A DNA stretch of 42,066 nt from Selenomonadaceae bacterium (GTDB taxonomy: Bacteria > Bacillota > Negativicutes > Selenomonadales > Selenomonadaceae): NCBI GenBank assembly GCA_017476005.1, contig JAFVEM010000046.1, forward strand, positions 80,000 through 122,065, written 5' to 3'. Shown here in pieces: positions 26,785 through 36,287 of this stretch (positions are counted from its first letter, which is position 1; each line of letters starts with the position of its first letter). Below the pieces are notes generated by a model, which searched no databases, had not been told where the DNA came from, and worked only from the letters and a program-made list of their open reading frames with translations. Both the position numbers and the translations under genes were made by a program.

Positions 26785-29700
26785 GTGGCGCGGCAAGTCT
26801 ATCGCGATTATTTTGATATTGATTCCCGGTACTATGCGGCGGTAACCCCTGAACTGGTAGAGGAGGGGAAAGTATCTTGGAAGAGTTTCTATCCCCATGA
26901 AACCTTTGTGAAACTCTTAAAGGAAGTGAATACCGTCCTGAATCATAAGGATACTCGTTCCATATGGATTGACGGGGCTTACGGTACAGGTAAATCCCAC
27001 GCGGTATTTACCTTGAAGAAAATGCTAGAGGCCTCCGGCGCGGAGCTTGAGGCCTATTTTGCTGAGTTTGGCCTGAGTTCTGATTTATGCCAACAAATCA
27101 TCACCGGACGGGATGCCGGAAAACTCGTCATTGCGGAGCGCACGGGCAGTAGCGATATTCACTCCGACCAAGACCTTATCTTTGCGGTGCAACAGCGAGT
27201 GATGGCGGCCTTGCGCGAGGCCGGAATCGGCGAAGAGGGAGAGGCAGCCTTATCACAGGCGGCACTTAAATGGCTGGAAAAAGTCTCTAACCGCAAGTAT
27301 TTTGCGGAGTTAATGACCGAATCGAGATACTCATGGGAATTTAGCCATACCGTGGATGAAGTCATTGAGGTTTTGCGTGGGAATAATGAGAAGGCCATAG
27401 CCGCCACCATGCGCGGCATCATGAAGCTGGCGAAGGACAACGGCATTACCGCCTTGCAAATGGATGCTCAAGGTATGGTAGATTGGCTGACGGCAATTAT
27501 TGACCGCAACAATCTAGGGGGGATTTTCTTTATTTGGGATGAGTTCACCGAGTACTTTAAAAACAACGCCAATTCCTTGACGGGTTTTCAGACCATAGCG
27601 GAAATCAGCCAAAATAAGCCCTTCTATTTTGTCATTGTTACCCATGGTAGTGAACAGCTTATCACCCGTTCTGGTGATGTACTTAAAATGCGAGATCGCT
27701 TCTTGCCGGTGGTAAAAATCGAATTGCCGGACAACATCGCTTTTCGCCTGATGAAACAGGCCATGAAAACTACCGATGACCCTTTGTTGGCCAATAAATG
27801 GCGAAGTTACACCGAGAAAATAAACGATAATCTTAAAGATGTACGCCGTATCATCGCCGCCGGGATAAGTCGTCAAGGCAAAACGGCGAAGATAAGTTCT
27901 ATTGAAGAAGATTTGCAAGGCATTGTTCCCATGCATCCCTTTGCGGCGTTGCTGTTGAAACATATCTCCATCATAGTAGGCTCCAATCAGCGCAGTATGT
28001 TTGAGTTTATCATCAACAATAACCCGGAGGCGCACGGCTTCAAGTGGTACATAGAAAATTACAGCCCCTTGGATAACGACAACATTCTCACGGTGGATAA
28101 GCTCTGGGAGTTCTTTAACCTGAAAGGACAAAACGGACAGACTGCGGTGAACGACACAGTGCAACTCATTTTGGGAACTTACGGCCTGTACGACATGGAG
28201 AAATATTCCTCCGATGAGCGGCGCGTTTTTAAGACAATTTTGCTCCTGCAAGCTATTTCTACCCAACTGGGGAATGCGGAAGAGCTGCTGAGACCCACTG
28301 ACCAAAATTTGGAATGGGTATTCTCCGGCACCGACTGGCCAAAGAACAAGGCTTCTCATATTGCCGAAAACCTGAGCAAGGATAACCTTATCTTTATGCA
28401 GACCGTGGGCAAGGTGACGGAATACACCGTGGCCACGGTTCACGGCGACCGCGCCGCGCTGGAAAAACTCAAGAAGGACATACTGGACGGCATGAAGACC
28501 ACGGAAATGGCCGGACGCGCTAATTTGCTAGAGGGTATCAGACTGTCGGAGAAGCTAAAGAGCCGCTTTAATCTGGAGATAGTTTCGGTAGCGGAACTAA
28601 CCCGGAAAGCGCGAGAGATGGCGCGTGATACGCTACCTCATCGTTATCGGGTGGCGACGGTCTTTGCCATGGACGAGGCGGAGTGCATGGAAGCTCAGCG
28701 GAAAATCGGCGAATTGGTACGAGATAGCGAGTATGAGGGGATTTTCTTCCTTGATGCCTCGGCCATGTATTTGGGGTTGGAGGCTAAAGAGCTGTACGCT
28801 TCCGATATGGCTTACAGCGAGTACTATTTAAAGCAGGACAAGAAACAATCGGATAAGTACGGCAATCGTGCCAGTGAGACACTGGGCAGTTGGCGCAATC
28901 GCGTGGAAAACGGTACTTTTGCGCTGTACAGCGTTGACCGCCCCAGTGGAGTGCGTTTGGGTAGTCGAGGGGCTTTGGAGGAAGAACTGCTCCGTATCGA
29001 AAGCGATGTCTATCCATATACCTTGTTGCGCTTTAATGTCACCGACACCATGTATAGGCTAACCTCTCCGGGACAAGGGGCTAAGTGCGGTATCGAGGAG
29101 AAATTAGAGGGGGCCTTTAGGTCGGGCAATAAGCAGACGGCCTTGGACACGGCTCTCTCCGGGGTGTGGCAGGTACCGAATTATTGGCAGGATTCAGCCA
29201 AGCTCGGTTTGCCGGTGGTACAGGCCAAACTGAAAGTGGAGGAAATGATAGCGGCGGCCTTCCAAACTGCCGGACGTATCAGCCTGAAGGAACTCTTTAC
29301 CGCCTTACAGGAGCCGCCTTTCGGTTTTGTGACCAGCAACCTAGCGGCTTTTGTGTTGGGCTTTTTGCTGAAGGAATACGCCAAATCTCAGTATTACTGG
29401 AGCAATGATTCCATCAGCAAGGCTATGAGCGTAGAGACCATGAAGTCCATGATCGCCAATACGCTAGGGGTACAAAAGAAGAATTACAAAGAAGAATACA
29501 TCGTGGCCATGAGTCCCGAATTGCGTTCCTTTTTGCAAGGGACGACGCGAATTTTCCGTTTGCCAGAAGATGTCTGCGGCACGGTGGAGCAAGCCCGGGA
29601 TGAGATGCGTATCGCCATGCGGAAATTGCCTTTCCCCTTGTGGAGCCTGAAGGCTCTGCTTGACAAAAAAACTTTGACTTCTCCCCGGGATATAGTGACC

Positions 29701-31008
29701 GAGGCACTAGACTGTTATGTGGGCATTGCCAATACCGCTAATCTTGGCGGTGGCAGTGAAAGCGACTTTGCCAATAAACTGGGTAAACTCTTTAACGACC
29801 ATGGGGAGCTAGTCGCAGACTTGGCCAGTTTGGTGAACGAGGATGCTGTCAGGGAAGGAATGCGGTGTTATATTGCGGACTACCGTGGGGGCGAACTTCT
29901 TTCTTTGGCGGCAGAACTAGGGAACGCCACCGGCTATCTGGATGACGTACAACAGAAATTTAACGCCGACGAAGCCAACTGGGTTTGGAATGTGCAGACG
30001 GGCAACGAAAAAATCGACGACGTTATTTTGGAGTATCGCATTGTTAAGGAGAGCAACAAGAGTTTGTCGCCTTGCCATTCGCTAGCGGAAACGGTACGAG
30101 AGTGGAACAAGAAGACCGGGAACATAAAAATAGCCTACGGAGCCTTAAAGGGGGACGTAGGTGAGTTGCAGGAACTCTTAAAAATCCTCTGCGCCATGAA
30201 GCAGAACGGTGCCTTGGTGGAAAAGGACAAACAGAATTTCCGGCGGCTTTTGACGGAGCAACGAGAGGCCTTCGAGGAATTTTACGGCAATCAGTTCCCC
30301 TATTTTTACCGAGTGGCCGGCAATTATGTGGCGGATATGTCCGAAGAGGAAGCACGGGAATTCTTTGAAAGCGTCTTGACGGGGGGACAGTTCGTCAAAG
30401 AGCGGGGCGAGTATTTCACCCATGTGGAGACGGAAGCCAAAAAATTTGCCGACAGTCAAGCCAAGGCCAGACTGCGTAGCCTCTGGGCAGAAAAAACCGG
30501 CACGAAATCACCTTTGGATTGGTCGAAACAGCATCGTACCCCCATTCTGTGTATGTTTGAAGGCACGGAGCTAGAGCGTGTACGACAGGTCTTCAAGGAT
30601 ATAAACGACGGTAAGGCACCCAGAGATGCCATGGAAGATGACTACGCCTACCTCCAGCGAGGGACTTTTTATGATAGGTTGCGGGATGAGGACGAAATAA
30701 ATCGCTTGTTCTCGGAACGGGTGGTAGGAGATTACAACGTCATTTTGCACGACCCGGAAGTAACTCGGGATTATTTGCAGAACAAGGTCAGCGAAGAGCC
30801 CTATTACTGGATGGACAGCGACACGGTGCGGAAACAAATCCGCGCTTTGGCCGATAAGGAGTACAAAAAGGCTAACGGGGGACTGGAAAAGGCCTTGGAG
30901 CTGATAGAGGAGTTGCCGCCGGAGGAACTTCTGGATTATATGCGCGATTTGCTGGATGAAAGTTTGAATACGGGGATCGCCATATTACGCCGGGGCAGGA
31001 GGAGCTAA
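26785..31008 (+). CDS. brxC: BrxC-like P-loop ATPase, BREX type 4
   Basis: The 1407-residue protein starts at the GTG at 26785, 9 nt after AAAGGA; a TTG at 26767 overlapping the brxP stop would be longer but less well placed. Walker A GAYGTGKS lies at ~64-71 and Walker B IFFIWDEF at ~247-254 (Asp ~252). The sequence MRDRFLPVVKIELP and the long helical C-terminus match the BrxC/PglY group of large ATPases. In BREX, BrxC is essential for defence and modification and is thought to couple ATP hydrolysis to DNA handling. It lies between brxP and pglZ with 2 nt before the next start. Confidence 0.88.
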   Translation: MARQVYRDYFDIDSRYYAAVTPELVEEGKVSWKSFYPHETFVKLLKEVNTVLNHKDTRSIWIDGAYGTGKSHAVFTLKKMLEASGAELEAYFAEFGLSSDLCQQIITGRDAGKLVIAERTGSSDIHSDQDLIFAVQQRVMAALREAGIGEEGEAALSQAALKWLEKVSNRKYFAELMTESRYSWEFSHTVDEVIEVLRGNNEKAIAATMRGIMKLAKDNGITALQMDAQGMVDWLTAIIDRNNLGGIFFIWDEFTEYFKNNANSLTGFQTIAEISQNKPFYFVIVTHGSEQLITRSGDVLKMRDRFLPVVKIELPDNIAFRLMKQAMKTTDDPLLANKWRSYTEKINDNLKDVRRIIAAGISRQGKTAKISSIEEDLQGIVPMHPFAALLLKHISIIVGSNQRSMFEFIINNNPEAHGFKWYIENYSPLDNDNILTVDKLWEFFNLKGQNGQTAVNDTVQLILGTYGLYDMEKYSSDERRVFKTILLLQAISTQLGNAEELLRPTDQNLEWVFSGTDWPKNKASHIAENLSKDNLIFMQTVGKVTEYTVATVHGDRAALEKLKKDILDGMKTTEMAGRANLLEGIRLSEKLKSRFNLEIVSVAELTRKAREMARDTLPHRYRVATVFAMDEAECMEAQRKIGELVRDSEYEGIFFLDASAMYLGLEAKELYASDMAYSEYYLKQDKKQSDKYGNRASETLGSWRNRVENGTFALYSVDRPSGVRLGSRGALEEELLRIESDVYPYTLLRFNVTDTMYRLTSPGQGAKCGIEEKLEGAFRSGNKQTALDTALSGVWQVPNYWQDSAKLGLPVVQAKLKVEEMIAAAFQTAGRISLKELFTALQEPPFGFVTSNLAAFVLGFLLKEYAKSQYYWSNDSISKAMSVETMKSMIANTLGVQKKNYKEEYIVAMSPELRSFLQGTTRIFRLPEDVCGTVEQARDEMRIAMRKLPFPLWSLKALLDKKTLTSPRDIVTEALDCYVGIANTANLGGGSESDFANKLGKLFNDHGELVADLASLVNEDAVREGMRCYIADYRGGELLSLAAELGNATGYLDDVQQKFNADEANWVWNVQTGNEKIDDVILEYRIVKESNKSLSPCHSLAETVREWNKKTGNIKIAYGALKGDVGELQELLKILCAMKQNGALVEKDKQNFRRLLTEQREAFEEFYGNQFPYFYRVAGNYVADMSEEEAREFFESVLTGGQFVKERGEYFTHVETEAKKFADSQAKARLRSLWAEKTGTKSPLDWSKQHRTPILCMFEGTELERVRQVFKDINDGKAPRDAMEDDYAYLQRGTFYDRLRDEDEINRLFSERVVGDYNVILHDPEVTRDYLQNKVSEEPYYWMDSDTVRKQIRALADKEYKKANGGLEKALELIEELPPEELLDYMRDLLDESLNTGIAILRRGRRS

Positions 31009-31010
31009 GG

Positions 31011-33323
31011 ATGGAATGCCGGGAGCTGACAGAGTGTTTGGCGGAGATTCGCGCTTATTTGCAAGGAGAGACCATGGGGTTTTCGTTGCTGGTGAACACC
31101 GAGAACTATGGCGACTATCGCACTTTGTGGCAACGGCTGACCCAAGACGGTGAATTGGAGCTGGTCTTGGTGTCGAATTTCTGCTCCCCCCAAGGTTTGC
31201 CCTCCGTGGAAGCGGCTTGCAGCGCCGCCTTGCTGCCGGGGAAGCATGTGCTGACCGGCGTTTCCCAAACCTGGCAACTCAGAGGCCAGGAATCGCTGGC
31301 GCGTGAACTAGCGGAACTGGTGGGACGCGGCACTCGCGGTCATACGGTGATTTTGTTGGAGCATTGCGCCGCTTACCTGCAAAAGCTGATAGAGGAAGAC
31401 TTGCGACTTGAGCGGCGGATTCTCTTGTGGGTAGGCCATAAATCACCATTACCATGGTTGAGGGCAGTCGCGCCGGAGACGGCAGGATGTTTATCTGGGG
31501 TAAAAGGGCTTATTGGTGCCTTGGAAAAATGTCTTTGGCATCGGGAAGAACCTGAGGAGCTAATCTTTGCCACCAAGCTGGCGCGAGAGGTTTTCGCCGA
31601 TAGCCTCTATCCGTTACGGCAGGAGGGAAATATTTTTGCGCAGTTGAAACAGCGTTACCCGGAACTTACGGCCGTAGGCATTACCGAGGCTGATGGAACG
31701 AAAGAAAACTGGCGGTGGCTCTGCCGTGAATTGGACAAGGGCAAGAGTCTTACCGCCCTAACGGAAAGTTACTTTGGCGAAAAGGAGCAACTTAGCTGGC
31801 GACTGCCGATGGAACTGGAGGAGCCGGACAGGGAGCGCAACTGGTTTTATTGGCTGTCGCTTAAACTTTATCCCCCTAGCGGTACTTATTTTCGTTTGGC
31901 GTTAGGGCGTAGCCAAAATTTGGCTGAGCTGGAACAAGAAATTTACTTGGCCTTGCTTGACGTGTCTTGGGAGGAGAAAAGTTTTGTGAGTTTGTACCGG
32001 GAACGAAAGAAAGTGCTGGCGCGGCTTTCCGCTGAGGAAAAAATAAGTGCTTACGCCGATAAAGTAGGCCGTTGGGACAAGGCGGCCATCCATTATCTGT
32101 CGGAGGATACCGCCGCCGAAAGATATCGTCTGCTGAAGTGTTTGGAACTGTACCCCTACAGCCAAGAGGAGTTGGCTAAGATTTTGCCCTTGGTAGCACC
32201 GAACCTAGCACTGTACCTGCAGTCCTTTTCGTTTACTGCCTACCATACCTTTATTGACATGGAGAAAGAACTGCTCGCCCTCATCAGCGCATATTTCACC
32301 GACTATAAGTGGCAAAAAGTCAAAAACAAACTGTACCCTGATTTCCTGCAACGGGTGGAGGGTTTTGCCGTTTCCAGACCCTACAACAAATTTTTAACCA
32401 GAGTCGCTGTTCTCAAAAAACTGACTGCTCCGGGAACCACTCCCTACTTCTTTGACGCTTTAGGGGTGGAATACCTGTCTTTTATCGTCGCCAAGTGCGA
32501 AAAAATGGGACTAACCGCTACCATAGGCGTAGCTCGTTGTGAACTGCCTTCCATCACGTCCCGGAACAAGGATTTTTATCAACTTTTCCCCGAAGGTCGT
32601 GTACGCAAAATCAGCGCATTGGACGAGTGCAAGCATCACTCCTCGGAATTTGACTACACCAAGCGCAAAGAGCCGTTGCATCTTTTTGCGGAACTGGCCA
32701 TCATCGAAGGGGAATTGAAAAAGATATATCAAGATGTAAAGCGAAATAATGGGAGCGCCCTTATCGTCTCTGACCACGGAGCCAGCCGCCTAGCGGTCAT
32801 AAACGAACAGGAAAATCCTGCCATCGAGCTTGCGGAAAAAGGACAGCACAGCGGTCGTTGCGCCCCGGTGTCAGAGGATCCGCATTTGCCACAGGTTACT
32901 CATGAAAACGGTTTTGCAGTCATGGCCGGTTATGACCGTTTCCGGGGAGGTCGTAAGGCCGATGTGGAAGTCCACGGCGGTGCCTCGCTAGAAGAGGTGC
33001 TGGTGCCGATTATTCGCTTGCAACTGCGTTCGGAGAAGGCCGAGTATCGCTTGGTGGAGGAGACACTTCCCTTCAAACCGGGGCAAGATGCCAAGCTGTT
33101 GCTGTTTTGCGACCGTCCCATGAAGACACCGTGCCTGAAGATAGGAGAGAAACTCTTTTCGGGTGAGTTTACCATAGATAAACAACATGCTAACTTTACC
33201 CTCACGGGGATTCGCCGCAAGGGTAAATATGAGGCCGCCGTCTATGAAGGCAGCGCCTCCCAAGGAGTAGTATTGCCCTTTGAAATTAAAGGACAGACAA
33301 GAGAGGAGGATTTGGGCATTTGA
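31011..33323 (+). CDS. pglZ: PglZ, alkaline-phosphatase-superfamily BREX core protein
   Basis: The 770-residue product begins two nt after the brxC stop, with AGGAGGAG as ribosome site. The PglZ domain is in the C-terminal half: YFFDALGVEYLSFI (~480), VARCELPSIT, and the metal-binding SDHG at S587-G590 (ALIVSDHGASRLAV), then VEVHGGASLEEVLVPII. PglZ is the universal BREX component. Ends with a carboxy beta-rich tail. Its stop overlaps the alternative TTG start of brxL. The N-terminal ~450 residues are helix-rich and not assigned. Confidence 0.9.
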   Translation: MECRELTECLAEIRAYLQGETMGFSLLVNTENYGDYRTLWQRLTQDGELELVLVSNFCSPQGLPSVEAACSAALLPGKHVLTGVSQTWQLRGQESLARELAELVGRGTRGHTVILLEHCAAYLQKLIEEDLRLERRILLWVGHKSPLPWLRAVAPETAGCLSGVKGLIGALEKCLWHREEPEELIFATKLAREVFADSLYPLRQEGNIFAQLKQRYPELTAVGITEADGTKENWRWLCRELDKGKSLTALTESYFGEKEQLSWRLPMELEEPDRERNWFYWLSLKLYPPSGTYFRLALGRSQNLAELEQEIYLALLDVSWEEKSFVSLYRERKKVLARLSAEEKISAYADKVGRWDKAAIHYLSEDTAAERYRLLKCLELYPYSQEELAKILPLVAPNLALYLQSFSFTAYHTFIDMEKELLALISAYFTDYKWQKVKNKLYPDFLQRVEGFAVSRPYNKFLTRVAVLKKLTAPGTTPYFFDALGVEYLSFIVAKCEKMGLTATIGVARCELPSITSRNKDFYQLFPEGRVRKISALDECKHHSSEFDYTKRKEPLHLFAELAIIEGELKKIYQDVKRNNGSALIVSDHGASRLAVINEQENPAIELAEKGQHSGRCAPVSEDPHLPQVTHENGFAVMAGYDRFRGGRKADVEVHGGASLEEVLVPIIRLQLRSEKAEYRLVEETLPFKPGQDAKLLLFCDRPMKTPCLKIGEKLFSGEFTIDKQHANFTLTGIRRKGKYEAAVYEGSASQGVVLPFEIKGQTREEDLGI

Positions 33324-33337
33324 CGGAGACTAAGACT

Positions 33338-34804
33338 ATGAATAAATTTACTTCCCCGGAGTATGGGAACAGACTCAAAGATATGTTTGACGACATGGTG
33401 GTGTATAAGGATTTACAGGAGAACAGCTTCATCAGTGCCTTCAAACTGCCCTCTTTCATGCGTGATTGGGTAACCAAGCGTTTTCAAGACGATACGGGAG
33501 CGGTGGATGCCGCGACGGCGGCAGATTATATCAAAAAATACATCCCTAAGGCCGAAGATTGGAAAGCCATCAAAAATCGAGTCATTAACGAGGGAGAACG
33601 AGTTAATTTTCTGGCTAAAGTTTCCGTAGATATTGATATTAAAACCCAGCAACTTTCCTTTGCTCTGCCGGATTTCAATTTATCCCATAAAGACACAATA
33701 ATTACAGAGGACGTATGGGAAAAGTGCAGTGAGGCTCTCCTAAAAGCCGAAGAAAATTGGGGGGTGGTGGAGCTGGGGTATCAGCCTCCCATGGCTAAAA
33801 AACCGGGGAAACTGAGGCTGATGAACTTCAAGGATTTTCGCCCTTATCGGGTTGATTTGGATGAATTTCGGGCGGCGGCCAGAGAATTTACCCAAGAGGA
33901 ATGGCTGGATATAGTGCTGGGAGCCGTAGATTACAACGCCGCCGGTTATGCCGACAAAGGGCAGAAGCTGGCCATGATAACCAGACTACTGCCCTTTGTG
34001 GAAAAAAATTTACATCTTATTGAGCTTGCCCCTAAAGGGACGGGAAAATCCTACCTGTTCGGTCGGGTGAGTCGTTACGGTTGGCTCGCTTCCGGTGGGG
34101 TAATGTCGCGGGCGCGCATGTTTTACAATCTTGGCAAACACACGGATGGACTGGTGGTAGGCCATGATTACGTGGCCATGGATGAAGTGCAGACCATCAG
34201 TTTCACGGACGTGGATGAAATGCGTGGGGCTCTCAAAGGGTACATGGAAAACAATGGCAAATGCACCGTGGGGGAAAAGGAAGTAGTCTCTGATGCTGGG
34301 ATTGTGCTTTTGGGGAATATCAACGCGGACTTGATGACCGCCGATATGAAGGACAACGTCTTTCAAGAACTGCCGGAGGTGTTTCGGGAAAGTGCTTTGA
34401 TTGATCGTTTCCACGGCTTTTTGCGCGGTTGGGACTTGCCGAGAATGACGGAGGACTTAAAAATAAAGGGCTGGGCGCTAAACTCCGAGTATTTCACATC
34501 TGTCCTTCATGCCCTGCGCGATGACCCCATATATCGCAATGCGGTAGATCAATGGCTTGATGTCTCGGAGGGAGCCGATACTCGTGATACGGAGGCGGTA
34601 AAACGGCTGACCACCGGTTTTTTGAAATTGCTTTTCCCCTATGTACGTCAGCCGGGAGATATTTCCGCTTGGGATTTCAAGGAGTATTGCTTGCAACCGG
34701 CGTTGCGTATGCGCGAGACCATTCGCTACCAGTTGGGACTCTTAGACCGCGAGTACCGGGGCAAGGATATGCCCAATTTAACCGTAAGGGAATCGGTAGC
34801 ATGA
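33338..34804 (+). CDS. brxL: BrxL, AAA+ BREX protein, short form
   Basis: The ATG at 33338 gives 488 residues after GGAG; the TTG at 33320, overlapping the pglZ stop, would add six residues. Walker A PKGTGKS is at ~232-238, Walker B VAMDEVQ around D282-E283, and IVLLGNIN is a sensor-like strand. The family is BrxL/TIGR02688, formerly called Lon-like. The C-terminal Lon-type protease domain seen in longer (~650-700 residue) BrxL is absent; the protein ends with a helical segment (DFKEYCLQPALRMRETIRYQ). BrxL is a DNA-binding AAA+ ring in type 1 BREX. The stop overlaps the next start (ATGA). Confidence 0.9.
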   Translation: MNKFTSPEYGNRLKDMFDDMVVYKDLQENSFISAFKLPSFMRDWVTKRFQDDTGAVDAATAADYIKKYIPKAEDWKAIKNRVINEGERVNFLAKVSVDIDIKTQQLSFALPDFNLSHKDTIITEDVWEKCSEALLKAEENWGVVELGYQPPMAKKPGKLRLMNFKDFRPYRVDLDEFRAAAREFTQEEWLDIVLGAVDYNAAGYADKGQKLAMITRLLPFVEKNLHLIELAPKGTGKSYLFGRVSRYGWLASGGVMSRARMFYNLGKHTDGLVVGHDYVAMDEVQTISFTDVDEMRGALKGYMENNGKCTVGEKEVVSDAGIVLLGNINADLMTADMKDNVFQELPEVFRESALIDRFHGFLRGWDLPRMTEDLKIKGWALNSEYFTSVLHALRDDPIYRNAVDQWLDVSEGADTRDTEAVKRLTTGFLKLLFPYVRQPGDISAWDFKEYCLQPALRMRETIRYQLGLLDREYRGKDMPNLTVRESVA

Positions 34805-35004
34805 GGAAAAAGAAAACTTACACCTGCCGCGCCTGCGGCAAAAGCCCCCTTACCAAAGACGAGGTCGGTGTAAGTAAAAAGCTCTTAGATGGCGAGGCAC
34901 TTTTCTGTCTGCCTTGCCTCGCCGCCTATTTAGAAGTAGCAGAACAGGACTTGCTGGACAAGATAGAGGAATTTAAGGAGCAAGGTTGCGAGCTTTTTGC
35001 CTGA
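34801..35004 (+). CDS. Four-cysteine mini-protein between brxL and cysteine desulfurase
   Basis: This 67-residue product starts on the brxL stop (ATGA). C9-x2-C12 and C36-x2-C39 form a zinc-ribbon-like or Fe-S pair, followed by an amphipathic helix (AEQDLLDKIEEFKEQ) and a single C63. It ends 14 nt before the cysteine desulfurase start. I do not recognise a named family. Coupling on both sides implies that it belongs to the system; a sulfur carrier or desulfurase partner is a possibility from position only. Confidence 0.75.
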   Translation: MRKKKTYTCRACGKSPLTKDEVGVSKKLLDGEALFCLPCLAAYLEVAEQDLLDKIEEFKEQGCELFA

Positions 35005-35018
35005 CAGGAGGAGGGGCA

Positions 35019-36161
35019 ATGACCAAGGGAGTTTATGCTGATAATGCCGCCACCACCAAAATATCGACGGTCGCTTTGCAAGCGATGCAAAAATGCGCGG
35101 AGGAATACTACGGCAACCCCTCATCCCTTCATTCCTTGGGGGTAAAGGCCAAAAGGGTCAGGGAAGAGGCGCGCGAGCGTATTGCCGCCGTTATCGGCGC
35201 AAAAAAAATGGAAATTTTTTTCACCTCCGGCGGCACCGAGTCCGATAATTGGGCGTTACAGGGGCGAGCCTTTTGCTATCCGTCGGGTAAGAAACACCTT
35301 GTTACCTCACAAATAGAACACCACGCCATACTGAAGACTGCCAAATTTTTGCAGGAGCTTGGATATGAGGTCAGTTATCTGCCGGTAGATGACAAGGGAC
35401 ATGTTGAACCGACTGCTTTAGAGCACGCCATAACCACCGACACCATCTTGGCCTCCGTAATGCTGGCCAATAACGAAATAGGCACCATAGAACCAATCAG
35501 GGAACTGGCTTACATTGCCCATAAGCATCATGTCCCTTTTCACACCGACGCGGTGCAAGCCGTCGGCCATATTCCGCTGTCGGTGGATAATTTGGGGGTG
35601 GATATGTTGTCGGCTTCGGCGCATAAATTCCACGGGCCTAGGGGGATAGGCTTCCTTTATGTGCGAGAAGGTACGCCGCTAATGCCCTTACATCACGTCG
35701 GCTCCCAAGAGTATGGCTTAAGAGCCGGCACCGAAAACCTGCCGGCCATTATGGGGATGACCGTTGCCTTGGAAGAAAGCTGTAAACAGATGGACTATAC
35801 CAAGGAGTATTTAACGGGACTGGAACAAATCATTTTAAAGGGATTGCGAAAGAACAATATTGATTATCGTTTGAATGGTGGCCAGGAAAGATTGCCGGGG
35901 CTACTCAGTCTGTCTTTTCGTGGGCAAGAGGGCGAGAGGATTTTGCATCGGCTGGATTTGGCGGGAATTTCTGTTTCTACCGGCTCGGCCTGTAATTCTC
36001 ATCGTACCGAGGTATCTCATGTACTGAAAGCCATTAGCCTAGACGCTGCCTATGCCAAAGGTACCATCCGAATTTCTCTAAGCCGTGACAACGACACTGA
36101 GGCGGCCAAGAAAATCTTGGCCGCCTTACTGAGTGACGCTGGGCGTTTTTGGGGGCAGTAA
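35019..36161 (+). CDS. Cysteine desulfurase (NifS/IscS/DndA-like)
   Basis: This 380-residue PLP enzyme starts after AGGAGGAGGGG. Family landmarks: YADNAATT (~6-13), YYGNPSSLHSLG, TSGGTESDNWAL (~70-81), the PLP lysine in AHKFHGPRG (K203) and the active-site cysteine in STGSACNSHRTEVSH (C325). It converts cysteine to alanine with a persulfide on C325. It closes the brxP operon and is followed by a hairpin terminator. In Dnd systems an IscS-like DndA supplies sulfur to DndC; the same pairing with BrxP is inferred here. It could alternatively feed Fe-S cluster assembly for BrxP. General housekeeping IscS is not excluded. Confidence 0.92.
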   Translation: MTKGVYADNAATTKISTVALQAMQKCAEEYYGNPSSLHSLGVKAKRVREEARERIAAVIGAKKMEIFFTSGGTESDNWALQGRAFCYPSGKKHLVTSQIEHHAILKTAKFLQELGYEVSYLPVDDKGHVEPTALEHAITTDTILASVMLANNEIGTIEPIRELAYIAHKHHVPFHTDAVQAVGHIPLSVDNLGVDMLSASAHKFHGPRGIGFLYVREGTPLMPLHHVGSQEYGLRAGTENLPAIMGMTVALEESCKQMDYTKEYLTGLEQIILKGLRKNNIDYRLNGGQERLPGLLSLSFRGQEGERILHRLDLAGISVSTGSACNSHRTEVSHVLKAISLDAAYAKGTIRISLSRDNDTEAAKKILAALLSDAGRFWGQ

Positions 36162-36188
36162 CCGACCTCCTTCCCCCCCCCATCATTT

Positions 36189-36208
36189 ATCCTGCTTGGC
36201 AGGATTTT
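36189..36208 (+). terminator. Terminator ending the BREX/desulfurase operon
   Basis: ATCCTGC, loop TTG, GCAGGAT, followed by TTT: a 7-bp perfect stem 27 nt after the desulfurase stop, with a short T run. Confidence 0.6.
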
Positions 36209-36287
36209 AGATCTTGACGACGAATAATTTTCTCGATAAGCGTTATGGCGGCTTTTATCAGGACGCAAAAAATTGGAGGTGGATACC

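Noticed and set aside
24410..34804. BREX type 1 or 2
   Set aside because: No PglX methyltransferase, BrxA, BrxB, PglW or BrxD is found.
24410..36161. Dnd or Ssp phosphorothioation operon
   Set aside because: The PAPS-reductase-like protein and desulfurase suggest Dnd, but DndB, DndD, DndE and Ssp genes are absent, and brxC, pglZ and brxL are present.
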